A stretch of 64,000 nt of DNA from Apis mellifera. Lineage: Eukaryota > Arthropoda > Insecta > Hymenoptera > Apidae. Within the stretch, counting starts at the first letter, position 1. Each line of letters starts with the position of its first letter. Below, one piece after another: positions 39,901 through 47,959 of the stretch. Below the pieces are notes generated by a model that was not told the DNA's origin, ran no database searches, and saw only the letters and a program-made list of their open reading frames with translations. The position numbers and the translations under genes are program-made. The stretch is from contig NC_037653.1 of the NCBI RefSeq assembly GCF_003254395.2, positions 5,896,283 to 5,960,282 of the forward strand. Reading direction: 5' to 3'.

Positions 39901-41791
39901 GCAACAGTACATTTGCATACACCAGTGTCTTCTGGCGGTGTTGGAGGGCCAGGACATGACTGGCCCGCCGCGAGAGATTCACGACAATCAGGGATTCGAA
40001 GGTAAGTTTCGAGAGGTTAGGATATATACGATTGAGTGATTCGATCCGGATCCGTTTTGTTTACGAAGATAATTAAAAACGGTTAAACGTGAAATTGACT
40101 CGAGTGTTATTTTATATTTACATTTGGACGAACAATGCATTTTCTCTCTCTCTCATTTTGTGTGAAGTCGAATTGTATTGTTCGAAACGGTGAACACAGT
40201 AGTGCATGAATTATTCGATTATTCGAGATTTCCAAAGGTTGACACACTTTGGAGTATTATCTACGTATCATTTCGAAAAATCTAGTCCATCTAATTCTTC
40301 ACTTTTTTCACTCGGTTAATCGATATAAAATCTTTCATTCATGTACGATATCGCAATGAAATTAATGAAAAAATCACGATACGTATCGATCAAATGTACG
40401 CACAATATAATTTAGTAGTATTTTTACTATCTTGGAAAGTAAATTCGAAAGAGGATAATTATTAACGATCGAATAAGTTTAAATCTAGAATAGAAAATGG
40501 TGGTGATGGTGGTGGTGGTGATGGTAATGACGATGGTAGTAGTGCTATTTGGTATCGTAAGATAAAAGTGAAGATGATATATCATCGGTTTTGTGTCACG
40601 TGAAAAAAGTGTTGCTTTTTTGGTAAATTTTGGTATCACGTCCGTGCGTAGTTGAAATCACATCCCCTCTCCAACCTCGTAATCCCTTTGAATCCAGGCA
40701 AGAATCGAAGCTCGGTTGAAAATACAAACAGTCCTGGCGAGGATGAAAAGGAAAGGTGACCCTCGAACTGCGATTCCGGCGTCGATGGTAATTTCGATCC
40801 TCGCTTAATATTTTCATTTATTTATTTAACCTGTCTTTTTCATTTTTTTTTTTTTTATTTTTTTTTATTTTATTCTAGATTTCTCTCTTGTATGGAGTAT
40901 TTTGCATGCGGATAACTAGTAGTAGTTTTTACCAACGCACGTGGCACGAGTACTAATCGATAGAAAGTAACACATTTGCTTTGAATGTACAGGCAAACAA
41001 GTAGATTTGTATTGTTTGTTACATGAATATTTATTTCTTTGATATTGAAAGGTAATTTTCTTTTTTTACATAATTTTTCCAGTGAAGAGGAACTTCGTTC
41101 TATTGGGTAATAATTTTTTTTATGAATTTTTGTTTTTTTTTTCTTCTTCCTTTTCCTCTTTCAAATATTTTACATTTTGCAATAAATAGGCTTTTCAGTT
41201 TTTTAATTTATCTTTTTATCGAGAAAAAATTAATCGTGAAAAATCGTAACATATATATTTGCGTAAATATAATTTTCATATTTTTCACAAATTTTATTTT
41301 TAAATATATTCTTAATCTTTTTTTTTTTTTTTTATAAATATTGATTGAGTCTGCATTGAAATGTTGATGTTGTTTTGCATAAATTTCGAACGAAAAAGCA
41401 TGGATACGAAAATACATTCATCTCTTCACACGTTGTAATTCAAAATTTTATTTTGAATTATTTTTTCATTCGTTCCAAAAATGTTACAAACAATTAACAA
41501 GCAAAAAAACAAAAAAAAAATTGGGTTGAACTAATCTCTAACAACAGCTTATCGCTAATACAAAAATCTCGCATAACGAAATGATGATTAATTATTAATC
41601 AAGATATCACTAGCTAATATTCTTTGCATCTAATCTGAGAATAGCTTTCCGATTTGTTTTCGAACAACTGGCATGACTTTTTCGTTTAATTTAATTATCT
41701 TTCAATCAGGTAAAAAAATTAATCCACCAATTCTCATCCATCGTTACATATATTTACAGACGACGAAGGAATAGCGGAATCAGGAATGTGA
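1746..41791 (+). CDS. Ptp10D: Receptor-type protein tyrosine phosphatase, R3 class, Ptp10D/Ptp4E-like (whole gene, 18 coding exons)
   Basis: Single-pass cell-surface phosphatase that removes phosphate from tyrosines of membrane-proximal targets. Drosophila Ptp10D/Ptp4E act in axon guidance at the midline, tracheal tube shape through EGFR, and Sas-triggered epithelial cell competition. Coding exons: 1746-1829, 26348-26594, 27251-27526, 28172-28378, 28525-28878, 29168-29340, 29581-29944, 31292-31564, 31647-31952, 32593-32871, 33581-33990, 35430-35807, 38037-38229, 38667-38835, 38919-39171, 39239-39496, 39617-40001, 41760-41791. They sum to 4641 nt (1546 residues). Layout: signal peptide 1-28, about twelve FN3 domains to residue 1181, membrane segment 1187-1209, one phosphatase domain in about 1240-1530 with WPD Asp near 1425 and catalytic Cys near 1457, short tail. 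Twelve FN3 domains and a single phosphatase domain fit the R3 class. Ptp10D versus Ptp4E cannot be separated here; insects outside flies may have one ancestral copy. Confidence 0.95.
5660..6770. repeat. Degenerate tandem array, about 195-210 bp unit, 5-6 copies (intron 1)
   Basis: A block containing CCACTAGTTTATTTCGAATA and a following CATTGATCTTCCGTTTCTTA recurs near 5821, 6035, 6231, 6427 and 6620. A second marker, TTAATTTTTTAAAGAACTCG, recurs at the same spacing. Copies differ by small indels, so the array is old. Confidence 0.85.
14990..16285. repeat. Degenerate tandem array, roughly 110-220 bp spacing, about 9 copies (intron 1)
   Basis: The segment ATTTTATTTAAATTTGTTGC followed by GAAATATTCAATTAT recurs near 15003, 15190, 15397, 15516, 15733, 15862, 16118 and 16249. 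It is interspersed with AAACTAAAATATTTGAAACT and a CTTCAAAGTCTCTT block. Spacing varies because units are partly deleted. Confidence 0.8.
16903..17460. repeat. Tandem array, about 146 bp unit, nearly 4 copies (intron 1)
   Basis: Copies begin with ATGAAATTCGTCAG or a close variant at 16903, 17048, 17189 and 17339. Each continues through TTTTTTACGTTACGAAG, CTAATTGGCGTTCTTCTG and CTTTCAAAAATGTCAGTC. The last copy is truncated. Open frames inside it come from the repeat and are not taken as coding. Confidence 0.9.
18626..19050. repeat. Tandem duplication, two copies of about 212 bp (intron 1)
   Basis: A segment starting TACGAAGAAAATTGTCGAAA at 18626 is repeated from 18838 and ends near the second AATAAACAAACACTGAT. 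The copies are close to identical, which points to a recent duplication. A small inverted repeat, AACTAGTT separated by 5 nt, lies just upstream at about 18526-18546. Confidence 0.9.
19802..20468. repeat. Tandem duplication, two copies of about 340 and 327 bp (intron 1)
   Basis: A segment starting TTGTAATAGGCAATTCGTAG at 19802 is repeated from 20142. Each copy ends with GGAACAAAGGAGTGGAGTGT before CACAAAGCC. The copies differ by a few substitutions and short indels in AT tracts. Confidence 0.9.
23560..24790. repeat. Minisatellite, about 90-120 bp unit, about 12 copies (intron 1)
   Basis: The core ATTAAAATTAATATCAATGC then ACGTATAATTTTA recurs about a dozen times between 23615 and 24760. It is separated by TTTTTCAAATATATATATA, ACATTATCGAACA and a GTGATAGGACGTAAAGTAT block. 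Unit length varies by presence or absence of sub-blocks. Confidence 0.9.
26348..26594 (+). CDS. Ptp10D: Ptp10D-like exon 2: N-terminal FN3-like domain
   Basis: Residues 29-110. Acceptor TTTTCAG at 26341-26347, donor GTACGA at 26595, exit phase 1. The sequence runs VTYSADLAIEIPGN to LTWTASITT and has a beta-sandwich pattern ending in YEFWLYYSNSS, with several N-glycosylation sequons (NLS, NTT, NSS). It is the first extracellular domain after the signal peptide. Confidence 0.9.
26595..27250 (+). other. Ptp10D: Intron 2
   Basis: 656 nt, AT-rich, with an (AAT)n-like tract near 27120-27146. Nothing else recognised. Confidence 0.8.
27251..27526 (+). CDS. Ptp10D: Ptp10D-like exon 3: FN3 domain 2
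   Basis: Residues 111-202. It is phase 1 at both ends (276 nt), the classic cassette for one FN3 domain. FN3 hallmarks are visible: DPPSNLTVSV start, strand-B Trp in VYWAPP, and the L-P-G-x-x-Y block (LIPGATYSLQLFTV). Donor GTGAGT at 27527. Confidence 0.93.
27583..28130. repeat. Tandem array, about 137 bp unit, 4 copies (intron 3)
   Basis: GAATTTCTTGAT starts copies at 27583, 27724, 27861 and 27998. Each includes TATCAAAGTTGGAAATTTAT and CGTTTGTAATCGGATAAC. It fills most of intron 3 (27527-28171). Confidence 0.92.
28172..28378 (+). CDS. Ptp10D: Ptp10D-like exon 4: first part of FN3 domain 3
   Basis: Residues 203-271, phase 1 at both ends (207 nt). It carries the FN3 start PNTPGKFIVWF and the strand-B LVLWQPP block. 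The intron splits the domain inside the L-x-P-G turn, GLVPG, which is completed by exon 5. Acceptor follows CTTGTTTTAG; donor GTAAGT at 28379. Confidence 0.92.
28525..28878 (+). CDS. Ptp10D: Ptp10D-like exon 5: end of FN3 domain 3 and FN3 domain 4
   Basis: Residues 272-389, phase 1 at both ends. It opens with RAYNISVQTVS, finishing domain 3. Domain 4 follows (PLRPLNVTFDKP to GDVTL) with a strand-B FRVFWNPP and the turn LEPGKTYQVVVKTVS. Acceptor ACCGCAG, donor GTGAGT at 28879. Confidence 0.93.
29168..29340 (+). CDS. Ptp10D: Ptp10D-like exon 6: first part of FN3 domain 5
   Basis: Residues 390-447, from KPLPVRDLSAV to TTDKTK. Entry phase 1, exit phase 0. The 3' end is placed at AAG|GTCTGG because joining there gives TKVTLEALLPGRNYS, a perfect FN3 strand-E to turn sequence in frame with exon 7. 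The donor is weak (GT followed by CTGG), so this junction deserves a transcript check. Confidence 0.85.
29581..29944 (+). CDS. Ptp10D: Ptp10D-like exon 7: end of FN3 domain 5 and FN3 domain 6
   Basis: Residues 448-568. The first part, VTLEALLPGRNYSIIVQAIS, ends domain 5. Domain 6 runs RPSSPIIEDLKPTEMGLNIS to the end and has the turn LYPGAAYEVKVFAIS. Acceptor TTTCCAG ending 29580, donor GTGAGT at 29945, exit phase 1. Confidence 0.93.
30130..31150. repeat. Tandem array, about 280 bp unit, 3-4 copies (intron 7)
   Basis: GTATTCGAGTAGC recurs at 30316, 30602 and 30881, with diverged copies near 30166 and 31076. Between the markers the block contains AACTCTTCCATTATTAAGTA, AAAGTGGAGATTCTAAC and CAACAGTAAACAATAGATAC. 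It occupies most of intron 7 (29945-31291). Confidence 0.88.
31292..31564 (+). CDS. Ptp10D: Ptp10D-like exon 8: FN3 domain 7
   Basis: Residues 569-659, phase 1 at both ends (273 nt), one complete FN3 domain. PHPPKNLVIEKV start, strand-B VVVRWEAP, turn MTPGEKYTIQVNTVS. The acceptor (GGAAACAG) has a poor pyrimidine tract but is the only one that keeps phase and the domain start. Donor GTAAGT at 31565. Confidence 0.9.
31647..31952 (+). CDS. Ptp10D: Ptp10D-like exon 9: FN3 domain 8
   Basis: Residues 660-761, phase 1 at both ends. NPVLNITPIVDSTNVTLEWP start, VIRWWPVD strand C, turn LMPGVQYSFVICTIS. Strong pyrimidine tract before CTTCAG, donor GTGAGT at 31953. The intron between exons 8 and 9 is only 82 nt. 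Confidence 0.93.
31953..32592 (+). other. Ptp10D: Intron 9
   Basis: 640 nt. The right half (32430-32580) is a purine-rich tract of GAAA/GGGA with A runs. No exon or structured element recognised. Confidence 0.8.
32593..32871 (+). CDS. Ptp10D: Ptp10D-like exon 10: FN3 domain 9
   Basis: Residues 762-854, phase 1 at both ends (279 nt). PLIQSEVVVVVDQDQPDSL start, strands containing LYRFRISDS, and the turn LTPGKLYNVTVWTVS. Acceptor AAATTCAG, donor GTGAGT at 32872. The usual strand-B Trp is replaced (TLRYTRTP), so this domain is divergent. Confidence 0.9.
32872..33580 (+). other. Ptp10D: Intron 10
   Basis: 709 nt with poly(A), poly(T) and TA tracts (33117-33153) and CTTT units near 33208-33240. 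Nothing else recognised. Confidence 0.8.
33581..33990 (+). CDS. Ptp10D: Ptp10D-like exon 11: FN3 domain 10 and first part of FN3 domain 11
   Basis: Residues 855-991. Domain 10 runs PEPVTSIQAIDINDTRITLT to SASFTT, with the turn LKPHRNYTFTLVV. Domain 11 starts with GKVEKFHPTDIQPSDISFEW and breaks after TITYGLD. Acceptor TTCCAG, donor GTGAGT at 33991, exit phase 0. The last 30 nt of this exon and its donor are copied four more times in the following intron. Confidence 0.92.
33958..35130. repeat. Tandem array, about 225-240 bp unit, 5 copies, each carrying the exon 11 3' end and donor site
   Basis: The junction GAC|GTGAGTATTTCTTCATT occurs at 33991, 34225, 34465, 34695 and 34920. Each copy keeps the coding-like TACACCATCACCTAC(G/A)GTTTGGAC before it (the fifth lost 3-4 nt) and AATCGCTTGCAATGAGGCGA at its end. 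The first copy is the real exon end; the other four lie in intron 11 (33991-35429). Confidence 0.93.
35430..35807 (+). CDS. Ptp10D: Ptp10D-like exon 12: end of FN3 domain 11 and first part of domain 12
   Basis: Residues 992-1117, phase 0 at both ends (378 nt). GSNHTQMQDFKPNEYRGV and the turn LIPGKTYMFRIQAQT finish domain 11. PPKPPTQVVPTEVCRSSTTI opens domain 12, a longer membrane-proximal FN3-like domain. Acceptor GATCCAG, donor GTAAGA at 35808. Confidence 0.92.
35984..36904 (+). mobile_element. Internally deleted mariner element (honeybee mellifera-type ends), 921 bp
   Basis: Perfect 28-nt class terminal inverted repeats: left starts TTGGGTTGGCAACTAAGTAA at 35984, right is its reverse complement ending at 36904. 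A TA lies on each side (35982-35983 and 36905-36906), the expected target duplication, and the insertion sits inside a TA microsatellite. Full mariners are about 1.28 kb, so roughly 360 bp is missing. The loss is right after the left end, which passes directly into transposase sequence. The element lies in intron 12 of the phosphatase gene, same orientation. Confidence 0.95.
36017..36840 (+). pseudogene. Broken mariner transposase
   Basis: Three frame-shifted blocks can be read. 36017-about 36150 is the second helix-turn-helix (VEVDDDLIKAI, CEIAEKLHVSY). About 36150-36460 runs KLDTWVPHELKEKHL through TGDEKW, which holds the first catalytic Asp. 36460-36840 ends with PHPPYSPDLAPSDYFLF, which holds the third, then QNKVI and a stop. 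The N-terminal third of the protein is deleted, there are two frameshifts, and the block that normally reads HQDNARPH lacks the Asp (HHARPH). It cannot make an active D,D34D transposase. Confidence 0.93.
36928..38036 (+). other. Right part of intron 12, with a GC-rich patch and an exon-like segment
   Basis: 36940-37335 is GC-richer than the rest of the intron and shows no open frame or family I can name. 37444-37495 is flanked by a CAG acceptor with a T-rich tract and by CAG|GTAATG, so it looks like a spliceable 52-nt exon. Including it would shift the frame of exon 13. The remaining bases to 38036 are AT-rich intron. Confidence 0.5.
38037..38229 (+). CDS. Ptp10D: Ptp10D-like exon 13: end of membrane-proximal FN3 domain 12
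   Basis: Residues 1118-1181, entry phase 0, exit phase 1. It runs VMEPYYPFKNGSVEDF through NCDNKIGYCNG, with a likely disulphide pair, and the turn LKSGSTYRVKVRAFT. It ends DTSYSFPIQT just before the membrane exon. Acceptor AATTTCAG, donor GTGAGA at 38230. Confidence 0.93.
38230..38666 (+). other. Ptp10D: Intron 13
   Basis: 437 nt. A GCAG|GTAAG donor-like site at about 38537 ends a short open stretch from about 38455, but no acceptor in the needed phase was found. Otherwise T-rich intron. Confidence 0.75.
38667..38835 (+). CDS. Ptp10D: Ptp10D-like exon 14: transmembrane segment and juxtamembrane region
   Basis: Residues 1182-1237. A hydrophobic run AIIVGVTVPIVLLLALLGIG continues to LLV (about 1187-1209). 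It is followed by the basic stop-transfer RRRRSQGRK and by DNLSLPDSVIDT, a stretch well conserved in the fly protein. Exit phase 2 at ACGAG|GTCCAA (38836) is inferred because it joins in frame to RPIKIEDFSEHYR in exon 15. The donor is weak, and the intron is only 83 nt. Confidence 0.9.
38919..39171 (+). CDS. Ptp10D: Ptp10D-like exon 15: start of the phosphatase domain
   Basis: Residues 1238-1322. It contains the wedge-like lead [20 protein letters not shown] and then KNRFTNILPYDHSRFKL, the phosphotyrosine-recognition region, and ends DYINANYVP. Acceptor TCATTCAG, donor GTGAGT at 39172, exit phase 0. Confidence 0.95.
39239..39496 (+). CDS. Ptp10D: Ptp10D-like exon 16: phosphatase domain core
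   Basis: Residues 1323-1408, phase 0 at both ends (258 nt). It carries REFIVTQGPL, DDFWRMVWESNSRAIVMLT and EKCDHYWP, all standard motifs of classical tyrosine phosphatases. It ends EFMLCR. Donor GTGAGT at 39497. Confidence 0.95.
39617..40001 (+). CDS. Ptp10D: Ptp10D-like exon 17: WPD loop, catalytic Cys loop, Q-loop
   Basis: Residues 1409-1536. HFTTWPDFGVP carries the general-acid Asp (about 1425). VVHCSAGVGRSGTF carries the nucleophile Cys (about 1457; TGC at 39761-39763) and the phosphate-binding Arg. QTEQQYICIHQCL is the Q-loop. All catalytic residues are present, so the enzyme should be active. Acceptor TTCAACAG, donor GTAAGT at 40002, exit phase 1. Confidence 0.96.
40002..41759 (+). other. 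Ptp10D: Intron 17
   Basis: 1758 nt. It holds a GGTGAT-type trinucleotide tract (40497-40540), long T runs, and an alternative last-exon candidate at 40698-40759 (separate entry). Reading through from exon 17 meets a stop at 40037-40039. Confidence 0.8.
40698..40759 (+). CDS. Candidate alternative last exon of the Ptp10D-like gene
   Basis: After a good acceptor (CTTTGAATCCAG ending 40697), the phase needed by exon 17 reads GKNRSSVENTNSPGEDEKER and then TGA. The result would be a 20-residue charged tail in place of the DDEGIAESGM tail from 41760-41791. Lower GC and codon quality cannot decide between them. It might be used by a tissue-specific isoform or be chance. Confidence 0.4.
41760..41791 (+). 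CDS. Ptp10D: Ptp10D-like exon 18: C-terminal tail and stop
   Basis: Acceptor TATTTACAG ending 41759. With the last base of exon 17 it reads DDEGIAESGM followed by TGA at 41789-41791. This short acidic tail resembles the C-terminus I associate with fly Ptp4E/Ptp10D isoforms, which supports the exon despite its 32-nt length. Confidence 0.8.
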
Positions 41792-44700
41792 TGTTCGAAT
41801 ACCTCGATTCATTCAGGGATCAACGAACACGAGGATGCTTTAGAGATATTTTGAGAAGATTGTGCGGTGCAAGATATATATGTATATATATAAATATATG
41901 AATGAATATATATATAAACATATATAAACCGCGGAAAATGGAAGAAATCCTTGTATCTACTCACGAGATATACCAGAAGTGCTTCTGAAAAAGAGACGAG
42001 AAACTAGCTTAGCTTCGTTGCTTGAGAGGAAGCGTCACGTTCGAGATGATTTACGTCTTTTTTTAGTTTTCTTGCGAGAAGAACAACAACAATAACAACG
42101 GCAACAATAACAACAATCAAGACTATTGCATCTTCTCACAAAACGTTTCGTGTACGTGGTAGTAAACGAAATACGAATGCTTCAAGTCGACGAATAATAA
42201 TATATTATATATATATACACACATATATATATACCGTCGATAATAATTTTAAACTTTCACCGCGAGAATGTGAATGATACGAGTGAAAAAGAAAGTACCG
42301 TTCGACGATCGATGCCTCGAGTGTTCGAATGATCAGGTTTCGATCGATCGATCGATGAAAACAAGGTTATTCCATTCGATGGTTTCGACGATACATTTTA
42401 TCATCTCAATCCGTTCATCTTCCGGGGAAAGACGCGGAGGAAGCGGAAAGGGGGAAATACAGAGTGCAGAGTGTGAAATTCTGACGAGCGGAATGATTGA
42501 AAATTTTCGAGGGATTCGAGATGATTATATTTCTATTTCTGGGGAAGTTCGATCGAGAGGAGGGAGGCATAGGAAGCGAGTTGTTTCGCTCGGATTTGTG
42601 TACAGATTCTGTACGAGGAAGAGGAATTATTTTTTTTTCGCGTCGAAACTGCTTCCACCGTGTTCGGTAATGTAAAGTTGAGAACGAATTGATGTGATTT
42701 TCATTTTGCGACGAGTGGCTGTTTGAAAGTAGTGGGAGAGAATTACCGAGAGATGAGCGTGTAGCATCGTAAACGATTTCTCCTCGCCTCTGTTCTTTTC
42801 TGTAAATAATAATGTAAATCGACGATACTGAATGTTCTCGAAAAACGGACGAGGCGGTTTTTTTCAAATCGGATCACGGGAGAGCGATCATAATTCCGGG
42901 ATCGAGGAGTTGTCTCCTTCTCTCCCTTTTCTTTTCTTTTCTTTTCTTTTCTTTTCTTTTTCTTTTTCTCTTTTTCCTTCACGAAGAAAAAAGGCGACGA
43001 TCGATGCTCGCGTTTTTAGGTACCGCGATGTAGATAAATCTCCAAGTTGCATATCTTAAGGATTGTAAGATGCGTATTGGGTTGCCACGTTGCGATCGAG
43101 ATCTTTCAATCGAGCTTGAAGAAAAATCAATTTTTCTCTCGCCTAATTTTTTTTCTTTTTTCTTTTTTTTCTTTTTTTCTTTCATCATTCACGGAATATA
43201 CAATTTATTGGAAAATTCGTATTCAAAATCGTGAGTGGCAACCATCCGTCCAAAGGGGGTGTAGTAGAAATACCGATTAAAGAAAACACTGCCTAGAATG
43301 AAAAAAAAAAAAAAAAAAGAAAAAAAGAAAAAAAAACAAACGGGGAATATGAAATAGGAATACGAGAGAAGAATGGATTTCCTCCTTTTTTTTTCTTTCA
43401 CGATAGGAAGAGAATTAAGAGAAATAAATAAATAAATAAATAAATAAATAAAAGTAAAGTAAAAAAAAAAAAAAAAAAAATTTAACATGTCACAGTGGGA
43501 ACAAGAAACTCGCATCTTCGTAGAAGTCATATCACTCTTTTCACGGGAATCACTCGACGATCCGTATAATAATACATAATATTTACTAATCATCGACAGT
43601 TCGATTCTTCGAAATCGAGACGTTCTTCGAGATCGTTAATCATAGATCGTAGATCGTTCGTAACTTTTGACATCGTTCATCGACGCCGTTTCGTGTATCG
43701 TTTCGTATATCGTTTGACCGATCTCTCTCTCTCTCTCTCTCTCTCTAAAAACAAAAAACAAAAGAAACGTGAATCGATGAACCTTCAACACGACGGACCA
43801 AAACTGCTTCTCTGTTTGCACGATTCGAACGATGATCGATGATCAATAGGATTTACAATTTAGACAGGAATATCACGAGGGATAAGTAAGTCTGGTGGAG
43901 GAGAAAGGAACGATCGAATCTTGGATCGAGATTGAAAAAAAAGAAAAATTGGACGAAAATTTTAGGACGACTACGACTACGACGACGAATTTCCACCACG
44001 TTCCGTTTTGAGAACGGAAACGGAAGATCCGATCGATCACCCTCCGGTACTTAGAGGTCGGAAGATTTGCTCGATGCTACAAAGAAAAAAAAAAAAAAAA
44101 TCTGTGTACTTAATTCTCTATTTTTACCGTATATTTGAGGCAATGTAGGAAGGAGGGGGGGAAGGGAGAGGGTGGGGGATTTTTACGCGTTTGAGAGTCG
44201 CGTGAAATTTCTGATTATTGTTCTCGAATCAGGGTAAAAAGAATTGATTCTCTCTAATATGGAAGGGGAGAGAATCGTGTTTTTTGGAAATTTCAAATTC
44301 ACTGCCCACATGTATTTTTGGAGGAACGTTTTTTATATTCGCTATTAAGTAGTCGCGCGTGAATATCGACTCGTGAATCTTTTACTTGTATCAGGAGATG
44401 TGAATATGAGTCCGGTCGGCTCGATCATTTTATTATCGATATCGTATTATATACTCGATCCGTGGATCCGTGATCGAGAGATTGAAAATGATATCGAGTG
44501 AATATTGACTGAAACACGAATTATTTGATTGAATAATTAGATTACAGCGCGAAATATACGAAAGTGTGATTCGAAACTCGATAGTATGATGAAAAGGTAG
44601 AAAGAATAACATCGATCTTGATAGATTCGAGCGAGGACTAAACGAACCATTTATGATAATTTTTTTTTTTTCTAAAAATTCTCTTCTCTGATTCTTCTCC

Positions 44701-46570
44701 AAGTCACTTCGCTTGACGACTTTATAGAAACGAAATTAGACGGCACGACTGATGATTAATCGATAATCGAGATATTTTTGTAAAGGAAATTCGATAATAT
44801 CGACTTAAAGAGAGGAGGGGGAGAAAAAAAAAGAATTTGCCAATCGACTGCCAAACGCAATAGAGAGTATTATAAAGCGATAAGGTTTTATTAATTACTT
44901 ATCAAACTCCCATGAGGGGGGAGGTTTGTTTCCTTTCCAGGTTAGAAAATTGTTCCAAATAAGAGATAAGATTTCTTAGATGCGTAATATTGTATATAAT
45001 TGTATAATGAGAATGGGATAAGATATAGGCGAGTCGATAAAGGAAAAGTTCGACAAGTTGCAGTTTCCAATCCATCGAATTTCTTTGCTACGATATCTAT
45101 CGCTGTACATGCTGTCGCTGTGTTATCATTATTGTAATCATTGATGTTTCTCGTGTAAATGGATAATTGTCACAGCCCCCCCCCCGGGTCGTTCGAGTTT
45201 CGTTTTACGGGAAATGCACGCGTTCTTGTTCTCTTCCTTCTCTTAATGAAATTTAAATGAAATCACAGATCGGTTTCTCATTCGAATTCTGGAAATGTGT
45301 AAACGCGTAGGTGGATGTGTGTCCACGATCAAGAATCAATATCGTTTAGTTCATTCAATTTCGTTCTGTTCCTCCTCTTTCTTCGAAAAATAATCTCGTG
45401 TCTTTCGGATGATTGTGACGCACGTTTTACGATGTTTTACGTTTTTTCGTGACTTTTTTTTTTCTTTTTTTTTTTTAATAGAAAAAGTACTTGGATGCTT
45501 TTACAAAGTCGATTTTACTTTATTGCATCGATATCGATGCACGACGATTATTTGTTTTTGCTCTCCAATGAAATTTCTCGGATCATGTCGAAAATAATTT
45601 CTTATATTTTTATGAAAACTAACTTTGTTAACTTTTCGAAAAGTTAGGCAAGTTTTCTCCTTTATAATATTTTTCGTCTCTTCTTTTTTTTTTTTCACAG
45701 CTTGTTCAATTTTCACGCGAATTTCACAAAAATTTCACATCGATCCAACGCTACAATTATTGCTTACTTTATGCTATCCCGAATCATTGACGCGACTCTA
45801 CATAGTTTTATGCGCATAAGAAATCAATAATAAATTAATGTGATAACTAAATAAATAAAGGGAGATAATTTTTGCAATCTCATTTAATATTCAATTTCCA
45901 TGAAAATGTTCCATTGAAACGTGTAACTAAAAGATCGACAGTTTTTAAATTATTTGTACATAATAATAATAATAACAATAACAATAACAATAATAATAAT
46001 AATAATAAAAATAATTATCGAATTTATTTAAGAAATGATCCTATATATTTTCTAATCAAATTATTATCGCGTGCGTGTATAATTCCTCGATTGAAGTGAC
46101 GTTGTATTGCTTGTAAAAAAAAAAAGAAAAAAAAAGAAAAAAAAAGAACACGGTTGATCAACCAATTAACAAATCCCAAAAAATAAATGTCGCTTTCATC
46201 GAATCAGATTCACCAGATTCATCGTGAATCGCGTCAAACACCCGCTCGGATTTTTTTCATGTTTACGAGTGTAACGCCACAAATAATGGAAAATTTTCGA
46301 TCATCGTCTGTGTAAGTGTGTGCTTCTGTATACATATACCACGATCATATCATAACGTAATTGTAAAAAAAAAAAAAAAAAAAAACAAGAAAAAAAGGAA
46401 AAAAAAAAGATCTGTATAATATGATCTGAATTATATCTATGTTCTAAGGCGTTCAATGTCATTGCAGCTTTCCATACGTACGAAGGGTATAAAAATTGCG
46501 GAATTTGGATTGTCGGATAAATTTTGCCAAATTATTCTCGATCGAATAAACGTTCAACATTGCCTCGTTT
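41792..46570 (+). other. Probable 3' UTR of the Ptp10D-like gene
   Basis: No coding signal on either strand. The region is AT-rich, with TTTTC units (42926-42968), AAAT units (43423-43452), AAT/AAC units (45961-46014) and many A or T runs. A candidate poly(A) signal closes it at 46545. AATAAA also occurs earlier, for example near 45853, so shorter 3' ends are possible. Extent is inferred. Confidence 0.45.
46545..46550 (+). terminator. Candidate poly(A) signal AATAAA
   Basis: AATAAA within ATCGAATAAACGTTCAAC is followed 25-60 nt later by a GT-rich stretch (GTGAAAGTGAAAGTGTGAAAG split over 46588-46608), the usual downstream element. It is the best-formed plus-strand poly(A) site between the stop codon and the convergent gene. 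Confidence 0.4.
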
Positions 46571-47923
46571 TGAGAATTATGGATAATGTGAAAGTGAAAG
46601 TGTGAAAGAATTTTTTTTAATCAGATCTCTCTTCGAAAAAGGGCAAAATTTATTGTGCACAATTAATAAGAAAAATAACGATTCTTTTTTTTTTTTTTTT
46701 TTTTTTAGAACAAACGCAATCGAACACGAATTGTTTCGAACGAATTTAAAATTATGATGAAAAATGCAAAGATGCGCGTAGGTCGTTGCATCAAGTTTTG
46801 AATTGGAGTGAATTGGAATCTCATTTGCACCGTGCTCGATTTTACGCGTACGCACCACAAGTTCGATGGAAATGTTAAATTTATTTTAACATTTGATAAA
46901 TAACCGGAGAAATCCATTTATTACAATATATATATATATATATATGTAATAAAAAAAGAGTCGAGCACGAAGATATACGATGCGAAAATTGCGTTGTCAT
47001 TAGTGTAATGAATGCGTTATTCTGTGATAAATCAATATTGTTGGAGCGAGTATGGGGAATTAAAGAGACAAGATGAGGTACAACCGAATGGATGATTAAT
47101 AGTAAAGTTTTTTTCGATATCGAGTATGGGTTCGTGCCAATTACTATTTTTTCTTTCTTTTTCTTTTTTTTTTTTTTCTTCGCTGGATCATTTGGAGGAT
47201 CAAGATCCCGAAACGATAATAAATCGACGTGAAACGAAAAAGAAAAAAAAGAAAAAAGAAAAGAAAAAAAGAAATCATCACACAGGAACAATTGTACGAT
47301 AAATTGATCTAACGATCGTTGAAATCACCTATGAATCCAGCGCATTGTCGCCCGATTCTATGTAAATAATAAGTAGATGATAGGATGGAGAAAGATATGT
47401 AACGTTTATATTTTTTAAACGGCGCGCACAAAAAATCGTTGGACACAAATTGTGTTAATCGATAGATGGGATGATGCTTGACGTCTGCGATATTTAACTG
47501 GGCAATATCGAAACAAATTGTTGACAAATTCTGACAACAACGATTTATTTCACTTCGGAAACCATTCCTTTACACACAGATTTATATAGATGGATAAATA
47601 GACGAAGAGGACGGAAAGAAAAGAAGAAGAAGAAGAAAAAAGAAGTAAACGAAATATCATTTTTTAGTATTACCATATCTTCCTTTATTATGCTCGAAGA
47701 TAATGCACCGATGCGTATTTTATCACGATGCGTATTTTTATAAATATTATTAATCTATTTAATAAGGAGAAAGGGGGAGGAAAAAAAGGAAGGATTGGAT
47801 CAAAACGGTTATTGTTATTTTTATTCGTTTTATGCGCGTAAAATTTTTTTCTAATCTTGTGCAGAAATATTTAAATATTTCAAGTTTCGCAGGTTTTGAT
47901 CGAGCATGTACCGAGCTACATAC

Positions 47924-47959
<36 letters not shown>

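Noticed and set aside
43074..43096. ATTGGGTTGCCACGTTGCG, resembling the mariner end
   Set aside because: Only the first 8-9 bases agree and no partner end or TA duplication is found.
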